Below are positions 12,535 to 24,301 of a stretch of 64,000 bases of DNA, piece after piece. The number at the start of each line of letters is the position of its first letter. The first letter of the stretch is position 1. The DNA is from Pogonophryne albipinna. Taxonomy: Eukaryota; Chordata; Actinopteri; Perciformes; Artedidraconidae. The stretch covers positions 14,778,660 to 14,842,659 of the forward strand of contig CM053260.1 of assembly GCA_028583405.1 (NCBI GenBank), given 5' to 3'. Under the pieces are notes generated by a model. It was given only the letters and a program-made list of their open reading frames with translations. It had not been told where the DNA came from and searched no databases. Position numbers and translations under genes: made by a program.

Positions 12535-12945
12535 TAAGTGATCGGGGGCGTCACTCCCCAGCTAACCAATCACTCCTCTCTCCATTCTCACAAGCCGATC
12601 GTTGCACCCGCTAATCCCTTTATATCTGCTCTTCCCTCTCGTCAGCTGTCATTCCAGGTGACAATACGCAACCCTCCTCCACCCCTCTCGCCTCCCATCT
12701 ACTACAGGACCAAGCTAATCCTTCTCCCTTCAGACCGGTCCCACCTACTTATCACCACCACCAGTGTCTAGTCCCCGGGGGGTTTCTTCGGAGCAGTTCT
12801 TCCCCTCCTGAATGATAATCCTGCAAACCGGGGCCTAATCGCCAAACACCATTCCATTCCATTCTCCTGTCTCAATTCTGGCAATCATTATTTCATTCAT
12901 ATGACGTGTCCCAGTAATAAAGAGTCTCTCCTGATTGAAAAACAC
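12535..12945 (+). mobile_element. LTR-like segment, not delimited
   Basis: GC-richer than its surroundings, with a TTTATAT box near 12619, a TCTCGTCAGCTGTCATTCC start-like stretch after it, and AATAAA near 12917, resembling a fish gypsy-type LTR. No TG...CA ends with target duplication could be found, so boundaries are approximate. 12946-13572 shows nothing recognisable. Confidence 0.35.
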
Positions 12946-13572
12946 ATAATGAGTATAGTTAGGACACCCAACCTGACAAAAATAACTTTAGTTTTGAGCG
13001 ACAGTACAAAACAACCAAACAAAATAAAATTACCAAAATGAGAAGTGTTATTGCTCATTAATGTGCATCACCAGTTCCGCACCTGCACAAACTAAATGGT
13101 TCCCGCTGTTACTTGTTGTTGCAATTTGAACTTGTTACCCATGTTGTCTTCCTGCCCTGTTACTCATCAGACCGAAACCCAACTACATTATCAAAACAAA
13201 CAAAAGTAAAGCTCTCAAATAACCTCTGCTACTGACTCCAATATTATATTGCAAAGACCTCATATAAATTGATATACTAGTAAAAGAAAATGTATGTTAC
13301 AACTTACAAGCTTTGGTAATTTACTGCTCCATTGCACATAAAGCTATCAATCATATGTTGTTTGGGGGGTAAACCAGGACTTTGACATTTTCCGGTCGAT
13401 TCTTCAATTGCTGGAGAAACACAAAGTGAAACCTTTTCCACCTTACCGGAACGATCAGAAGGGTCGCACAAATAACTGTAAAAAATGGGAATATGGCTGC
13501 AGTGCTGTTGGGGCTGGGATTAATAAGCCACTTGGCGCTGTATACAATTCCGTTACCAATATGGTGCTCATA

Positions 13573-14279
13573 TTAAAAGGTCACCTATTATGCAAAATCT
13601 ACTTTGTCATGTCTTTTATACATAAACATGTGTCCCCTCTGTGTAAAGAGATTCTGAAAGTTTCAGGAAAAAAGATTCACTCACTTTTTGTCCTGATCCA
13701 TTTATATAAAAACCTGCAGATTTTGGCCACTTTATGATGTCATGACGATTTTTTGGCTTGTGTAACCATTAGCCAATAACCAACCAAGGTAACACCCCCA
13801 CATCTTATCAGTGTGAACGAAAATACAATGGCGGCTTCAAAAAACTTTTCCGAGTTTTACGGGGCGTGGTTTGCAATTCGCCCAGCCAATCAGAAATTGG
13901 AACTTTTTTCTCCCCAGGAAAGTACCACCTCTCTAGCAGGGACTACAAAGGGGGTAAAAGTTCTCTTTTTGGTGTGAACGCAAAATCCCAGGAACTATCG
14001 GAACTAAACGGGAAAAGTACGGGGAAAAGTACTCCGGTATGAAAGCGCCTATTGTGTTCTTTTTAACCAAATATCTCGCAGAGGGGTGTTGGGAGTGGCA
14101 CCTTATTTTCATCTAAAGTAACAGACAGAGAATCAGCACTTTTGAAACAGAGGGGTTTATGGGATGCTTCAATGCATGATCTGTTTGGTATTTGGAGCCA
14201 AACATTTCAGAGACATGTTTTGTATATATCTGAGACCTATTACATATTGATGAAAAACAGTATAATAGGGGACCTTTAA
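13573..14279. mobile_element. TTAA-flanked MITE, copy 1 (707 bp)
   Basis: Starts TTAAAAGGTCACCTATTATG and ends ATAATAGGGGACCTTTAA, inverted complements with few changes, with TTAA at both ends as in piggyBac or Kolobok targets. Internal blocks (GTCTTTTATACATAAA near the left; AATCAGCACTTTTGAAACAG and ATATCTGAGACCTAT near the right) recur in the copy at 29234. About 13790-14050 holds an extra segment with GGAACTTTT/AAAGTACC motifs, probably another decayed insertion. Confidence 0.8.
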
Positions 14280-14752
14280 ACTCATATATCTAAGTGCTAT
14301 TGAAGTTAACCATATTATAATGAAAGTATTCCCTAAATAATTAGTTGATACTACTGTACCACTAAGCATTATGACCCGAATCAAAATACACTCTCTACTA
14401 TCCTGAGTCTTGTGTTTATTTTGCATATTGCTCATGAATCGCTGCTGTGCGTGTCCACAATATAAATCTACTTAATGTGGCAACCATCTCCCAGATGCAA
14501 TTTGCAAGGCTTAGCAGTGTACCGTGTATGTGCCAGGATGAAATGTACTGATGGATTACTGCTCGAGGCAGCAGATACCTCTTCCGTGATAGCACGATAA
14601 TCCTTTCTAAAATGATAGGAACTTTTTCCCTATCATTTTTTGTAACCATGTCTCCGTTTTACAGAGAACACCCCCAATCCCGTTCAGACATGTAATGTTT
14701 ATAATGCAGATGAATGGTAGTGAAGCAATGCTCTTTAATCTGGATCTGTTAA

Positions 14753-14935
14753 TACCTCCACCAAGGAGGTCATGTTTTTTTGTCGGTCATTACGGTTACG
14801 AAAAAGTCTTCAGGCCCCTTTCCATGAAAGTTGGTGGAAGGCCGTAGAATGGGCAAAAAAAAACTCATTACATTTTTGAGGCGGATATAGGAAATGTGTT
14901 ACTTTCGTTAATATTGCAAGATAGGGCATGCCTTT
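14753..14935 (+). repeat. Dispersed repeat of unknown class, copy 1
   Basis: Contains CCACCAAGGAGGTCATGTTT, a CCATGAAAGTTGGTGGAAGG block, GAGGCGGAT and a CTTTCGTTAATATTGCAAGA block. Related segments occur at 46813 and 55641. It matches a motif string common in many animal genomes; I cannot name the family. Confidence 0.5.
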
Positions 14936-15324
14936 GCAAGTCTGAGCTCTCATAGTGCAGATCCGTGATTATTACTTAATAACAGTAATAATGTATTCCT
15001 TCAAAATATTTTTATTAATTTTCTTGTTCAACACAGAAATCCCACAAATTGGCCAAAACAGTGTCACAATGCAGTGAGTTGTGCAAACATGTAGCATTAC
15101 ATAGAAAAAGTGAAGACATTTTATAGAGAAAAAAAACAAAAACACCATCAGCAAAGTATTGTGAACAAATAATTATGCCGGAGATGGCTCATCCCTCCCC
15201 ATTCCAGTGGATGATCAAACTAATTATATAGCACATTGTCCAGAGTAGAGAATATAATTACTATATGTTATTGTATATTAAAATGGAGTCACACTGTTTT
15301 CATGTCAAGGGCCAAGTAACCACA

Positions 15325-15746
15325 TCAAGTTACTTTGGTCTTATTAAAGTAAGCCAAGAAGGGACCCCAGGTCTTATAGAATTTCTCATCAGAGCCTCTG
15401 ATTGAGAAGCGCAGCTTCTCTAAGTTAAGGCAGGACATTATGTCCCGAAGCCATTGATTGCAAGTGGGCGGGGCAGCGTCCTTCCATTTAAGTAGAATTG
15501 CACGTCTGGCCAGAAGCAAGGAAAAGGCAATCATGCGGCGTTCCGAGGGTGTCAAGTGCAGCACACCTACAGTGGTTGTACCAAACATAGCCACCAGGGG
15601 GTCCGGGTCTAGTTTTTGATTTAGGATGTTGGGCAAGGTAAGGAAAACGTCTACCCAGAATTCCTGTAGGCGGGGGCATAGCCAGTACATATGAAAGAGA
15701 GTAGCAACATTGTATTTACATTTATCGCAAGTAGGGTTCACATCTG
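15325..15746 (-). pseudogene. L1-like ORF2, C-terminal piece
   Basis: Frame continues with NPTCDKCKYNVATLFHMYWL, the zinc-ribbon-like C-terminal domain (zf-RVT type) of L1 ORF2, and ends ...FLAYFNKTKVT at the stop. Confidence 0.8.
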
Positions 15747-16812
15747 CAGTGGCGTTTCTATATGTGCAAAAGTGGTGGGGCACAAAAAACTTTGATGTCT
15801 ATATAAGCTTCTGCAGAGAGGTTCATGGCTGGCGAGGCACTGGCACTGACTCTTCAGGTTTACAAATATTATATTTTGACCTAAATCAAAATATAATATT
15901 ATTTTCAAAAGCCTTTTTTGTCTGATGCTTCAATTAATTTTAACAGACAGTTCAACAGAAGGATACCCAAAAAATGTAATTTTATCATTTAAATATTGAA
16001 TTGTTCTCTCTTAGTAAGATCCCATTTTCAATAAAATTGTGGTCTTACCTTGACTTGAAGATGAAGTCCATTTGCCTATCCTTCTGGACAAAATTCTCTA
16101 TTACGTTTTTGTAAAAGTCCTCCCTATCTTCTTGTAGTTTCAAAAGTCTATCATAAATCTAATCGATAGATTTATGATTCGGAAATGATAAAAGTAGGAT
16201 ATTATCTGGCTGAACAAAACGTACATTTATCTAACAGCTACGTTTCCCACAGATCTTATTTTGAGCTATTTTCTAAAATCCTATGGAGAAATCTCATTGC
16301 TTTTTTGTGGAGGGAAGCCATGCACAGCTTACTTCCTGGTTTTAGGACGCGTCTCTCTCCTCCTCTTCACACACACCACACTTTTCGCGGCACACTTACT
16401 TACAGCCAATCAGCTCTGAATGATGTGAGATGACGTATGGTGGGGATGGCAGCTCAATGCCCCTATGGTCATTATTTTTTGCCACACACATTAAATAGGA
16501 AAATACTCTGAGCATGCGCAGTGTAGTTTTTACAGTCACCGTTCACTTTGACAGTGAGAGGGAGGGGCAGGATCGGGTTTTGTCCCACATTGCTCTAAAC
16601 AGCTCAATAGGCACACACTGTAGACACTAATTAGAAGAACACATACTAAAACAGCAATGTACAGACGAATCAGATGATTAAACATGATCTTAAAATATAT
16701 TTTATATATATTTTAATTTATTTTTTGCATTTTGTTGTAATCATTATTTTAATACTTTCTGCTGACACTAGGTGGGGCTGTGCCACCTGCCCCTAATGAC
16801 CAGTCACCACTG
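15747..16812. mobile_element. hAT-like element inserted in the L1, 1066 bp
   Basis: Starts CAGTGGCG and ends in CACCACTG, with the perfect 8-bp duplication cacatctg at 15739-15746 and 16813-16820. Inside are a 15-bp perfect hairpin (15865-15900), a 12-bp hairpin (16150-16178) and a partial copy of the palindromic MITE family seen complete at 30946. No transposase found. Confidence 0.9.
16150..16350. mobile_element. Partial copy of palindromic MITE family (see 30946)
   Basis: TCCTATGGAGAAAT, GGCTGAACAAAACGT and GGTTTTAGGACGCGTC occur in the same order as in one arm of the 30946-31251 element, in reverse orientation to its left arm. Confidence 0.65.
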
Positions 16813-17589
16813 CACATCTGGGAAGAAGCTGGACAATTTAGCCTTTGAAAAATGCGCCCTGTGTACTATCTTAAACTGTATAAGGCAGTGTCTTGCACAG
16901 AGTGAAGATTTATGAATTAATGTGAGGATTGTGTCCCATAGGTCATCATCCAGGGACTGCCCCAGGTCATGTTCCCAAGCCAGCTTAATACTGACCGAGG
17001 GTGCCTTAATCAACATGGAGATGTTTCTGTATAAGGTTGACATAGCCTTTTGAGACATTGGGTTAAAGGAGAGGAACATATCAACAGGGTTACTATCCGG
17101 TTCCTTAGGAAAACACGGCAAGACAGAACGCACATAGTGCCTAGCCTGTAGATATCGAAAGAAATGTGTCTTAGGTAGATTGTATTTCTCTGAAAGTTGG
17201 TCGAAAGACATGAAATTACCATTTGTAAACATATCCTTAAATTGACTGATACCCTTCCCGTGCCAGTCCTGAAAGGTGGAGTCATGTCTCGATTGAACGA
17301 AAAGATGGTTGGAAGCCACAGGGCTCAGAAGTGAGAAATGTTTGTGACCAAAAGACCTCCTAAACTGGACCCACACTTTCAGGGTATGCCGAACAACTGG
17401 ATTAGCTATCAACTTAGACGAAAATTGACTGAGTGGTGACCCAAGGAGTGCTGGAAGTGAGACATCACCACATGACTCCAGTTCCAAGGATGTCCACGCT
17501 GGCCTGTTGGGTTGAAGGTAGAAGTGGCGCCAGAAGGTGAGGCAGCGAATATTAGCAGCCCAGTAATAATGGCGAGTGTTGGGGAGGCC
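16813..17589 (-). pseudogene. L1-like ORF2, upstream piece
   Basis: Continuous minus-strand frame of about 258 codons corresponding to the region after the reverse transcriptase core, reaching ...SKAKLSSFFPDV at the hAT insertion point. Lacks any start of its own. Confidence 0.8.
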
Positions 17590-17603
17590 AATAATGTATT
17601 CCT

Positions 17604-18439
17604 AAATCACACAATCCGGCAATTACAGACCTCAGAAATCGTAATTTATTTATGTTACCTATGACTGCAATATAATTTAATAAACACATACTGTATATGA
17701 GGATGATATCAACAGCATCTTTAAGCTCAGTAACCAAACACCTAGATTAAAATACTGCAGTCCAATTATACAGCTAATAATAACCTCCACCTTCCTAAAG
17801 GTAATGTAAGATCAGTCTTAGTGTCTGTATGAATGCATCACAGGTCATGTTGTACAGCGGCTGTAAGTGATAACACTTTAAAGACAGTACTACAGGGCAT
17901 CTGCAGCGATTCATACTCTATCAAACTGGTGAAATGCTAGATCCATATCCAAACAAGTTTTAAAGGTTATACAATATAGCCTCCACATGGATGATTAAGT
18001 TACATTCCGTTTCCCTTCCCTGATTCTTTTTAAGCTTCAGAGAGAGAGTGGAGAACAAAGAAGACAAGAGAGAGTGTTAGCAGAGAGAGGGAGTTATATG
18101 AAAGGAAACCATGAAAGAGCTGTCTTTCAATTTCTAATGGATTAATGAGTTTAGTGTGTTGAACCGGTGCGTGGTTGGGGTTAATAGAGATTCAACCGGA
18201 ACTGCAAGTTACCATTCATCACTGCATGATAATAAAAACATTACACCCACACAAGCACACATAAAAACAAAAATAGGCACATACATTTGAAGACATTGCA
18301 ACCCTGCTTTAGTGTATAATGTATTAAGCTGAAATTGATAACTTTACACACACTAACACTCAGGTGCAACCTGAGAGGCCACAACAAGTAAACATGGACC
18401 TCTGCATATAGTAGTACAGAACACTTTCAGTCATAGTAC
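17604..18439. other. Unassigned intronic stretch
   Basis: AT-rich; a short AGAGAG-rich patch near 18040. No gene or repeat family recognised. Confidence 0.4.
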
Positions 18440-18447
18440 ATTTGCAG

Positions 18448-18794
18448 CAGTGCTTCTCAAAGTGTGGTCCGCGGACCACTGGTGGTCCGTGAGCGCCCCC
18501 TAGTGGTCCGTGAGTATATTGGTAAAATGTCACATTTTAAATACATTTATTTATTTAAGTTTTCCGCACTCTTGCAGGAATATCTCCGCAATGGAACGAG
18601 CTTAAGTTTCACTTTCGATTGCATGATATAGCCCAGATAAACACCTTCATCACACATGTTGCAACTTGTTTGTACCATTTTCAGGCGATTTGTAAAAAAC
18701 GATGTGTTTTGGGATATTTGTGGAGTTAGGTGGTCCGCGAGTGTTTTTTTATTGGTTAAGTGGTCCTTGGTATGAAAAAGTTTGAGAAACACTG
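18448..18794. mobile_element. Non-autonomous hAT element, 347 bp
   Basis: Ends CAGTGCTTCTCAAA and TTTGAGAAACACTG are inverted complements with one mismatch. Perfect 8-bp duplication atttgcag at 18440-18447 and 18795-18802. GTGGTCCGCG-type motifs occur at both ends. Confidence 0.93.
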
Positions 18795-19019
18795 ATTTGC
18801 AGGGATACACGGACTGATTTGATTCTTCTAATGTAACTAGTAGAGAGTATGATTTGGTCCAAAATTGACCATAAACTGCTCTACGCCATGGCTGTATAAA
18901 TTAAAGATTGAAAACATTTAACCTCATGAATGAGACTCTGGAGTCTATTCCAGGCAACCGCTGTGAGTGACCGAATAATCAATTAGAGCTGAAATGTCAA
19001 TATTTTGATTATGCTTAAC

Positions 19020-19406
19020 TTTAAAGATGGGGTAGGTACTTTTGGAAAAACCAGCTTGAGTGCGCTAGAATTTGAAAATACACAGCCGGAAAAAATCTGC
19101 CACTTCCTTACAGAGCCCCTCCTCCAACACACACGAACGCGCACATGACCAATGAGGGCACGAGATAAGTTTGTGCACGAGATGGAAGGCTGATGGTAGG
19201 CCATCCAGTTATTTTAGCGGGGCCTGCTAAAATGATTGGTCGTGCTTTTTACTGCGCCACGGCTTCCACAGATGAATTTTTTTAATGGATTTTGTGTCAA
19301 AGCACTTCATTCATTCATTGCTATCGGGATGTTGAGAGCATTCCATGGAATATAACAAAAAGTGTATCTCGTGCCGGTTTCTCAAACTTACCTACCCCAC
19401 CTTTAT
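19020..19406. mobile_element. MITE, about 387 bp
   Basis: TAAAGATGGGGTAGGTACTT at the left and ACTTACCTACCCCACCTTTA at the right are inverted complements with two mismatches. The left flank is TTAA; the right flank is degraded (TTAT), suggesting a TTAA target. Confidence 0.7.
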
Positions 19407-19608
19407 GTTATTGATTATTAGTAAGAAGCATTCCTGCTAAATTGAAAATAAAACTGGCCAGCACACTTCGGTACTGGAAAATTGCTATGAAGCTCGAAAC
19501 TGACAGTATGGAAACATTAAAAACAATCTAAGGTCCTCCTGATCCGTAGGGATACTGCAGGATCCCCACGATTCACTGCAACTTATTAATTGCACCCTGA
19601 GAGGCTGC

Positions 19609-19610
<2 letters not shown>

Positions 19611-19656
<46 letters not shown>
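19611..19656. repeat. (TG)n microsatellite
   Basis: Twenty-three TG units. A shorter TG tract lies at about 20190-20212. Nothing else recognised in 19407-21201. Confidence 0.97.
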
Positions 19657-19657
<1 letters not shown>

Positions 19658-21205
19658 TAGAGATAGACAGAAAGGGTTTCAAAGAAAAAAAGAGTATCAC
19701 ACTGAATGTAAAGAATGTCAATGATACGTTGTTATAGGTAATATCCATATAAATAAGAGTAAGAGTACCTTGGTGCACTGCCAGTAAAGCTATGTGTATA
19801 CATAGTGAGTCTTTTATAGCCCAACAAGCCAGAGGCAGTATTAGTCCCACTGAGATTTAGTGGCCTTACATTAGAGACCAATAGACTGTCTCACACTCTA
19901 TTAAATATATGTGAGCTTTGAATAATCAGGGTACTAAGGCTCACCTGTGCATAAATAACAATGAAAACAAAGCTGCAGAATCTGCTGCACACATACAGTA
20001 CAGCTGGAGTATCTTACTCTCTATTTTCCTGCTGCCTTCCTATCTACCTCCGTCTCTCTGGCGTTCACGCTTTATCTTACTTACCTCACTTGACATCTTT
20101 CCACACCTTAATTTATATTCATCTGTCCACTCTATCTCCTCCCTCATCCTCCTGTCAGTCTCTTACACTGTGTTTATATGTCTGTGAATAGTGTGTGTGT
20201 GTGTGTGTGTGTATGAGATCTTTGAGCCATGGCACGGCTGAGTGCAGCGGCCCCGGGGCAGCCATGTGCCGCGGTGCACAGTCAGACGACAGAGACACGT
20301 GCCGCAAATCCTCCCATTTACCATTTGGAACTAACCTGGCCTTCTCTTTTAAACCAACTCCATTAGTTTCCCCTTCTGAGCCTTTTTATGCACTTTGTTG
20401 CTTTCTGAGCATCTCCCCCCGCCTCTACCTTCTTTTGTTATTTCCATTATTCTGTCTATCCATCTTTTCAACGCCTGAATTCAACGATCCACTCTAAAAC
20501 ATGTGCAGTCCTAATGTCCTATATTCACTAGAAATGGTCCTTTACTCCCATTTTACAAACACCTGACATCACAGTCCAGCCTCCTCTCATCATGTTTTTT
20601 ATTTTTCTCTCCTGAATCCTGGCCTCTGCACACAGATGATCTTCTCCTGTGCCTTTCCTCTCCTCTGTCTCCCCTCTCTGTTAAAGCTTGACGTGTAATT
20701 ATAGTTCCTGCATACTTATTGGCCACTAGGCATTGATGCTAAATATTCAGTGCTCACTCCTGTTTAGAAACAAAGGGCTTCAGCAAATAAATAGCATCTC
20801 CTCATTCCAGCATCTGTTTCCTCTGGGCTGTATGTCACTAATAAGGAATTATCTCAAAATTACGAAGCCGGGAATTCTCCTTTTATCATGGCAAAGCAAA
20901 ATGGTAACACTTAATTCCCACGTGCAAATAATAAGACAATTATCAGCTGTCAACTGGGAGGATTACTTGTAGGGTGAGACATTTATGATAAACTATATCA
21001 ATGCGCATTATTACAAAAATTGAATTAGATGAATATAAATGGCAAATGTGCATGTGGGATAACTGCAAAATGCTATTATTCAGGCACTGTGTGAGTAAGT
21101 GTCCCAGTGGATAAAACAAGATGAATGTTCACCCCCAAACTCTGCTATCTTTGGGACTTGTAGCTCTTTTAATTGCCTTTTTAATCATTTTAGTTTGTTG
21201 TATAT

Positions 21206-21727
21206 TGTAACAGGACTGGGCTGATAAAAGAGAAAAGTGGTAGTGCAGCAATCACGACAGAGGCAGTGTTTAAATCCAAAAAAGGCTTTATTGCTTCAAA
21301 ACTCAGAAATACCTTCCAAAACAGAAAGGCTAACGTAGCAGGGGCACTAACAGACTTACCAGCTTACCAAAACGTCTTCTTACACTGGGAGCCTCCTGCT
21401 CCCTCCATGTGCCACACACAACTGAACAACTCTACTGTGGGTGTTTCTCAATGTCGAGGAAGGCTGCTCCAGAGCCACTATTTCAAGCATACTACGCCAT
21501 CGAGTGGCGCCGAATCACTGTTTAAATGCCCAGCATACATGTGCTACCAAGCAAGCCTCCTCAACATTGAGAAACGGCCTGTGTGCTTTGTCTCCCTCGA
21601 GGGAGTGATTGGCACCAGGTGTGTGGGTCTCCACACCTGCTCCCAATACTGCTAATTGGGAGAGGGTGTGGAGCCACCTCTTGGGAATGTAGGTGCCTCC
21701 CACTACCCTGCCTCTCAGCCCCTTACA
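21206..21727 (-). mobile_element. Solo LTR, 522 bp, minus orientation
   Basis: Plus-strand ends TGTAAC and TTACA give a minus-strand LTR running TGTAAG...GTTACA, flanked by the 4-bp repeat atat (21202-21205 and 21728-21731). AATAAA on the minus strand (near 21284) lies close to its 3' end as expected. It is interrupted by a small MITE at 21426-21577. Confidence 0.72.
21428..21577. mobile_element. Small MITE inside the solo LTR
   Basis: GTTTCTCAATGTCGAGGAAG near 21430 and the near-complement CCTCCTCAACATTGAGAAAC ending near 21577 form imperfect 20-bp terminal inverted repeats. Confidence 0.55.
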
Positions 21728-21731
21728 ATAT

Positions 21732-23383
21732 GAACAATAATTGTATGTAATCATTACATCTGTAAATCAGTTATATGACTGCTTAGCATTACTTAAATGA
21801 TTCACCTTTAATAACTGCACATTAGTCATTTGTTAGTCTTCATTAAATAAAAGAAGAGAAGCATTATTCAGAACCTGTCCTTGTATTCCTTGAAATGCAA
21901 CCAAAGATCTAAAAGAAAATGGTATGCAGTACAGGTTGCTCTTTTCTAGTAAAAGGTGAGGAGCAGAGATGCGGACCCTTCAAGAGGATTTTTAGGAATG
22001 CAATACACTCTCCTGCACTTGACAAAAAAACAATTTAGCTTGAAGATGATTTCCTCCTCTGGGCCGCCTCATTCCTCTTTTTATTATAGCTCTTTGTCAC
22101 AGGGAACTGCGTGGGGCAACAATGTGTGACACTTTATAGCCACTGGGTTGAGAAGGATAAAGATTGGTGTGCATTTTAAAACAAGGGCAAACCAAGCAGG
22201 TTTGAGAGAAATGGTATTTAAGAGAAAGTATCCAGGTCCTGTGGCTAAAAGTCAATGCAGTCAAACGTAGATCTGTGATGAGGCTGAACCTCAGTATGAC
22301 CCTGAGGAGAGAACCACTTCACAGCAGTTTCTTGGATGATATATGGACTTGTTAGTGCACTCTAACTAACAAACTCTAGTGGGTTACTGCGGGGGTTTCT
22401 AATAGACAGCAGCATCACTCCAGAAAACCCAACAGCAGCTGCTTCAACTGCGAGGATGAAGCAGTAAGCAGATGATCGAGTCAAGGTCTTTACTACTGCC
22501 TTAAGGCGGGGGGGCTCTGCTAGCTTGAAGTCAATGCTTTAAGGATTCCTGCAGTGTTGGAGAGAGTTAGCCACTACTTCACCACAGCTTCTTCACTGCT
22601 CTTTACCCCCGCTAACGGCAAGCAAATACATGCTCAGCACAGCACACACTGCAACCCCCCCGCCGGCAGCAGCAGAACCTCAATGTGGGAGTTAGAGGTG
22701 AGCTCAGGAAAGAGGATTTGTTTGCTGTTCACGACTCATGCAGCACACACAAACACATTTATCTAAAGGTTGACGCGTTCCTGCCATAATTCTTTAAGCC
22801 ATTTTAGAAAAGTGCTTGCCGAGACAGGTCATGTGACCGCCCCTGAGGTCGTGTGAAACGCAGGCAAGTGAATGGTGGATGTACATGCAGAAGGCAGCAT
22901 TCAGCTCACACAGCATGTCTCTGCAAACCCACCCACACACGTCCACACCTACAGTGCATGCACATATGGAAACCCACACACGTACATACACACTTATCTA
23001 CAGGGAACAGGAAGCCGCCCTCACAATGCAGATTAAAAAAAGGCATCTTTGGCGAGAACCTCTTTCATTTCTCTTCTGATTTGTTTAGCGTAGCGTTAAT
23101 TATTCTTTTAGAGCTTAGTTGAGGTGTGGTGAAACCCGCTTCCAGCTATCACATACAGTAGTTTAATTACTTAACCATTGATTTATAAAGGCCTGTTTTT
23201 GTAGACAAGACTCTCAATTAGAAACATCGGTGAAAAGAAGCAGGGAGACGAAATGGTTTGAGGTGTTTTAGTCTATGGCAAATATTGAAAAAATAAATGT
23301 AAACACTTTATACTTTAATATTTTATTATGTAGAGAGTATACTTACATAATATGTCACTTATTTATTCTATATTTACTTATAC
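21732..23383. other. Unassigned intronic stretch
   Basis: No gene or transposon with clear ends. A CA-rich patch with CACACA and CATACA motifs occurs near 22915-23000. Confidence 0.4.
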
Positions 23384-23722
23384 TTGGGCTGCACAATATA
23401 TCGGTTCTTTTATGTCAACTTTGGCAATGAACACATTGTGAAAGACTGCGATATTACACTCGTGGATTTTCTTTAAATAAATGAAAGATACTATCAGTAG
23501 CAAACAGCACTTTAAAATGTATCGTCATTTATTTAATTTTTTTTGGTAGCTTTTTGTGTCCGTTTAAAAATATTTCATTTTCCAATGCAACAATGTTGAA
23601 AATAATTTCAGTTTTTCTTTATTATACTGTAGAATGCCAGAACTGAGTACACATTATATTCGTTTATTTATCACAAGTAAAGATAAACAGCAACTTATAT
23701 TTCCTCATATTATGCAGCCCTA
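23384..23722. mobile_element. Degraded hAT-like element
   Basis: GGGCTGCACAATATATCG at the left and ATTATGCAGCCCTA at the right resemble the TAGGGCTG-type ends of the element at 2254. No convincing target duplication, so boundaries are approximate. Confidence 0.4.
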
Positions 23723-23859
23723 TAATTTATACAATACTATATTTGCAGATCATGGCTGCAGGGGTTGCAATTTGTTACTGTATTTGCACAATGATTTGCA
23801 TTCTCTCATAGTCTTAGAGAATGTAATGTGTATGTGATAAGTCATGTCTCATATTTTTT

Positions 23860-24106
23860 TAATTAAGCATTTTTCAAGTTTTGTCTTAATTTTTTTTCTC
23901 TCCTTTTTTTGAACTATTCATATCTTAGACTGCACTGTAACTTTTATCCATGTATTTTTTTCTTTTAATGTTTATTTCATTAGCTTTTCTTTTTAATAAC
24001 AGATTTTAAATGCCATTTTCTTAATGTTTTTCATTTTTTGTAAAGCACTTTGAATTGCCTTGTGTTGAAAAGTGCTATATAAATAAACTTGCCTTGCCTT
24101 GCCTCT
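23860..24106 (+). repeat. LINE 3' tail ending in CTTGC repeats
   Basis: GTAAAGCACTTTGAATTGCC, GTTGAAAAGTGCTATATAAA and TAAACTTGCCTTGCC form a well-known fish retroposon tail. The same sequence in reverse orientation is the target into which the Tc1 at 49533 inserted. Confidence 0.65.
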
Positions 24107-24233
24107 CAGCCTCAATGATGCTGAGAATTTGATTGAATTACACATCAGAAAGCAGATTTTGGCTTGACACTTACTCAGCTGATACAACATCATCCCATTA
24201 CAGCTACTGTGAGTATGTGCATATTACTGTGTT

Positions 24234-24235
<2 letters not shown>

Positions 24236-24298
<63 letters not shown>
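24236..24298. repeat. (TG)n microsatellite
   Basis: About 31 TG units. The following 24300-26084 holds no recognised gene or repeat. Confidence 0.97.

Positions 24299-24301
<3 letters not shown>

Larger units (their letters stand above)
15001..17589 (-). mobile_element. 5'-truncated L1-like retrotransposon, interrupted by a hAT
   Basis: A perfect 14-bp target duplication aataatgtattcct flanks it (14987-15000 and 17590-17603). On the minus strand it encodes the C-terminal part of an L1-type ORF2, beginning in HYYWAANIRCLTFWRHF and running through RPAWTSLELESC to a cysteine motif CDKCKYNVATLFHMYWLCP and stop at 15325. About 320 bp of 3' untranslated sequence follows, ending in an AT-rich stretch with AATAAA. 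The frame is broken only by the hAT at 15747-16812; the codons on each side of that insertion are in register. Truncation removes the endonuclease and catalytic reverse transcriptase parts. Confidence 0.92.
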
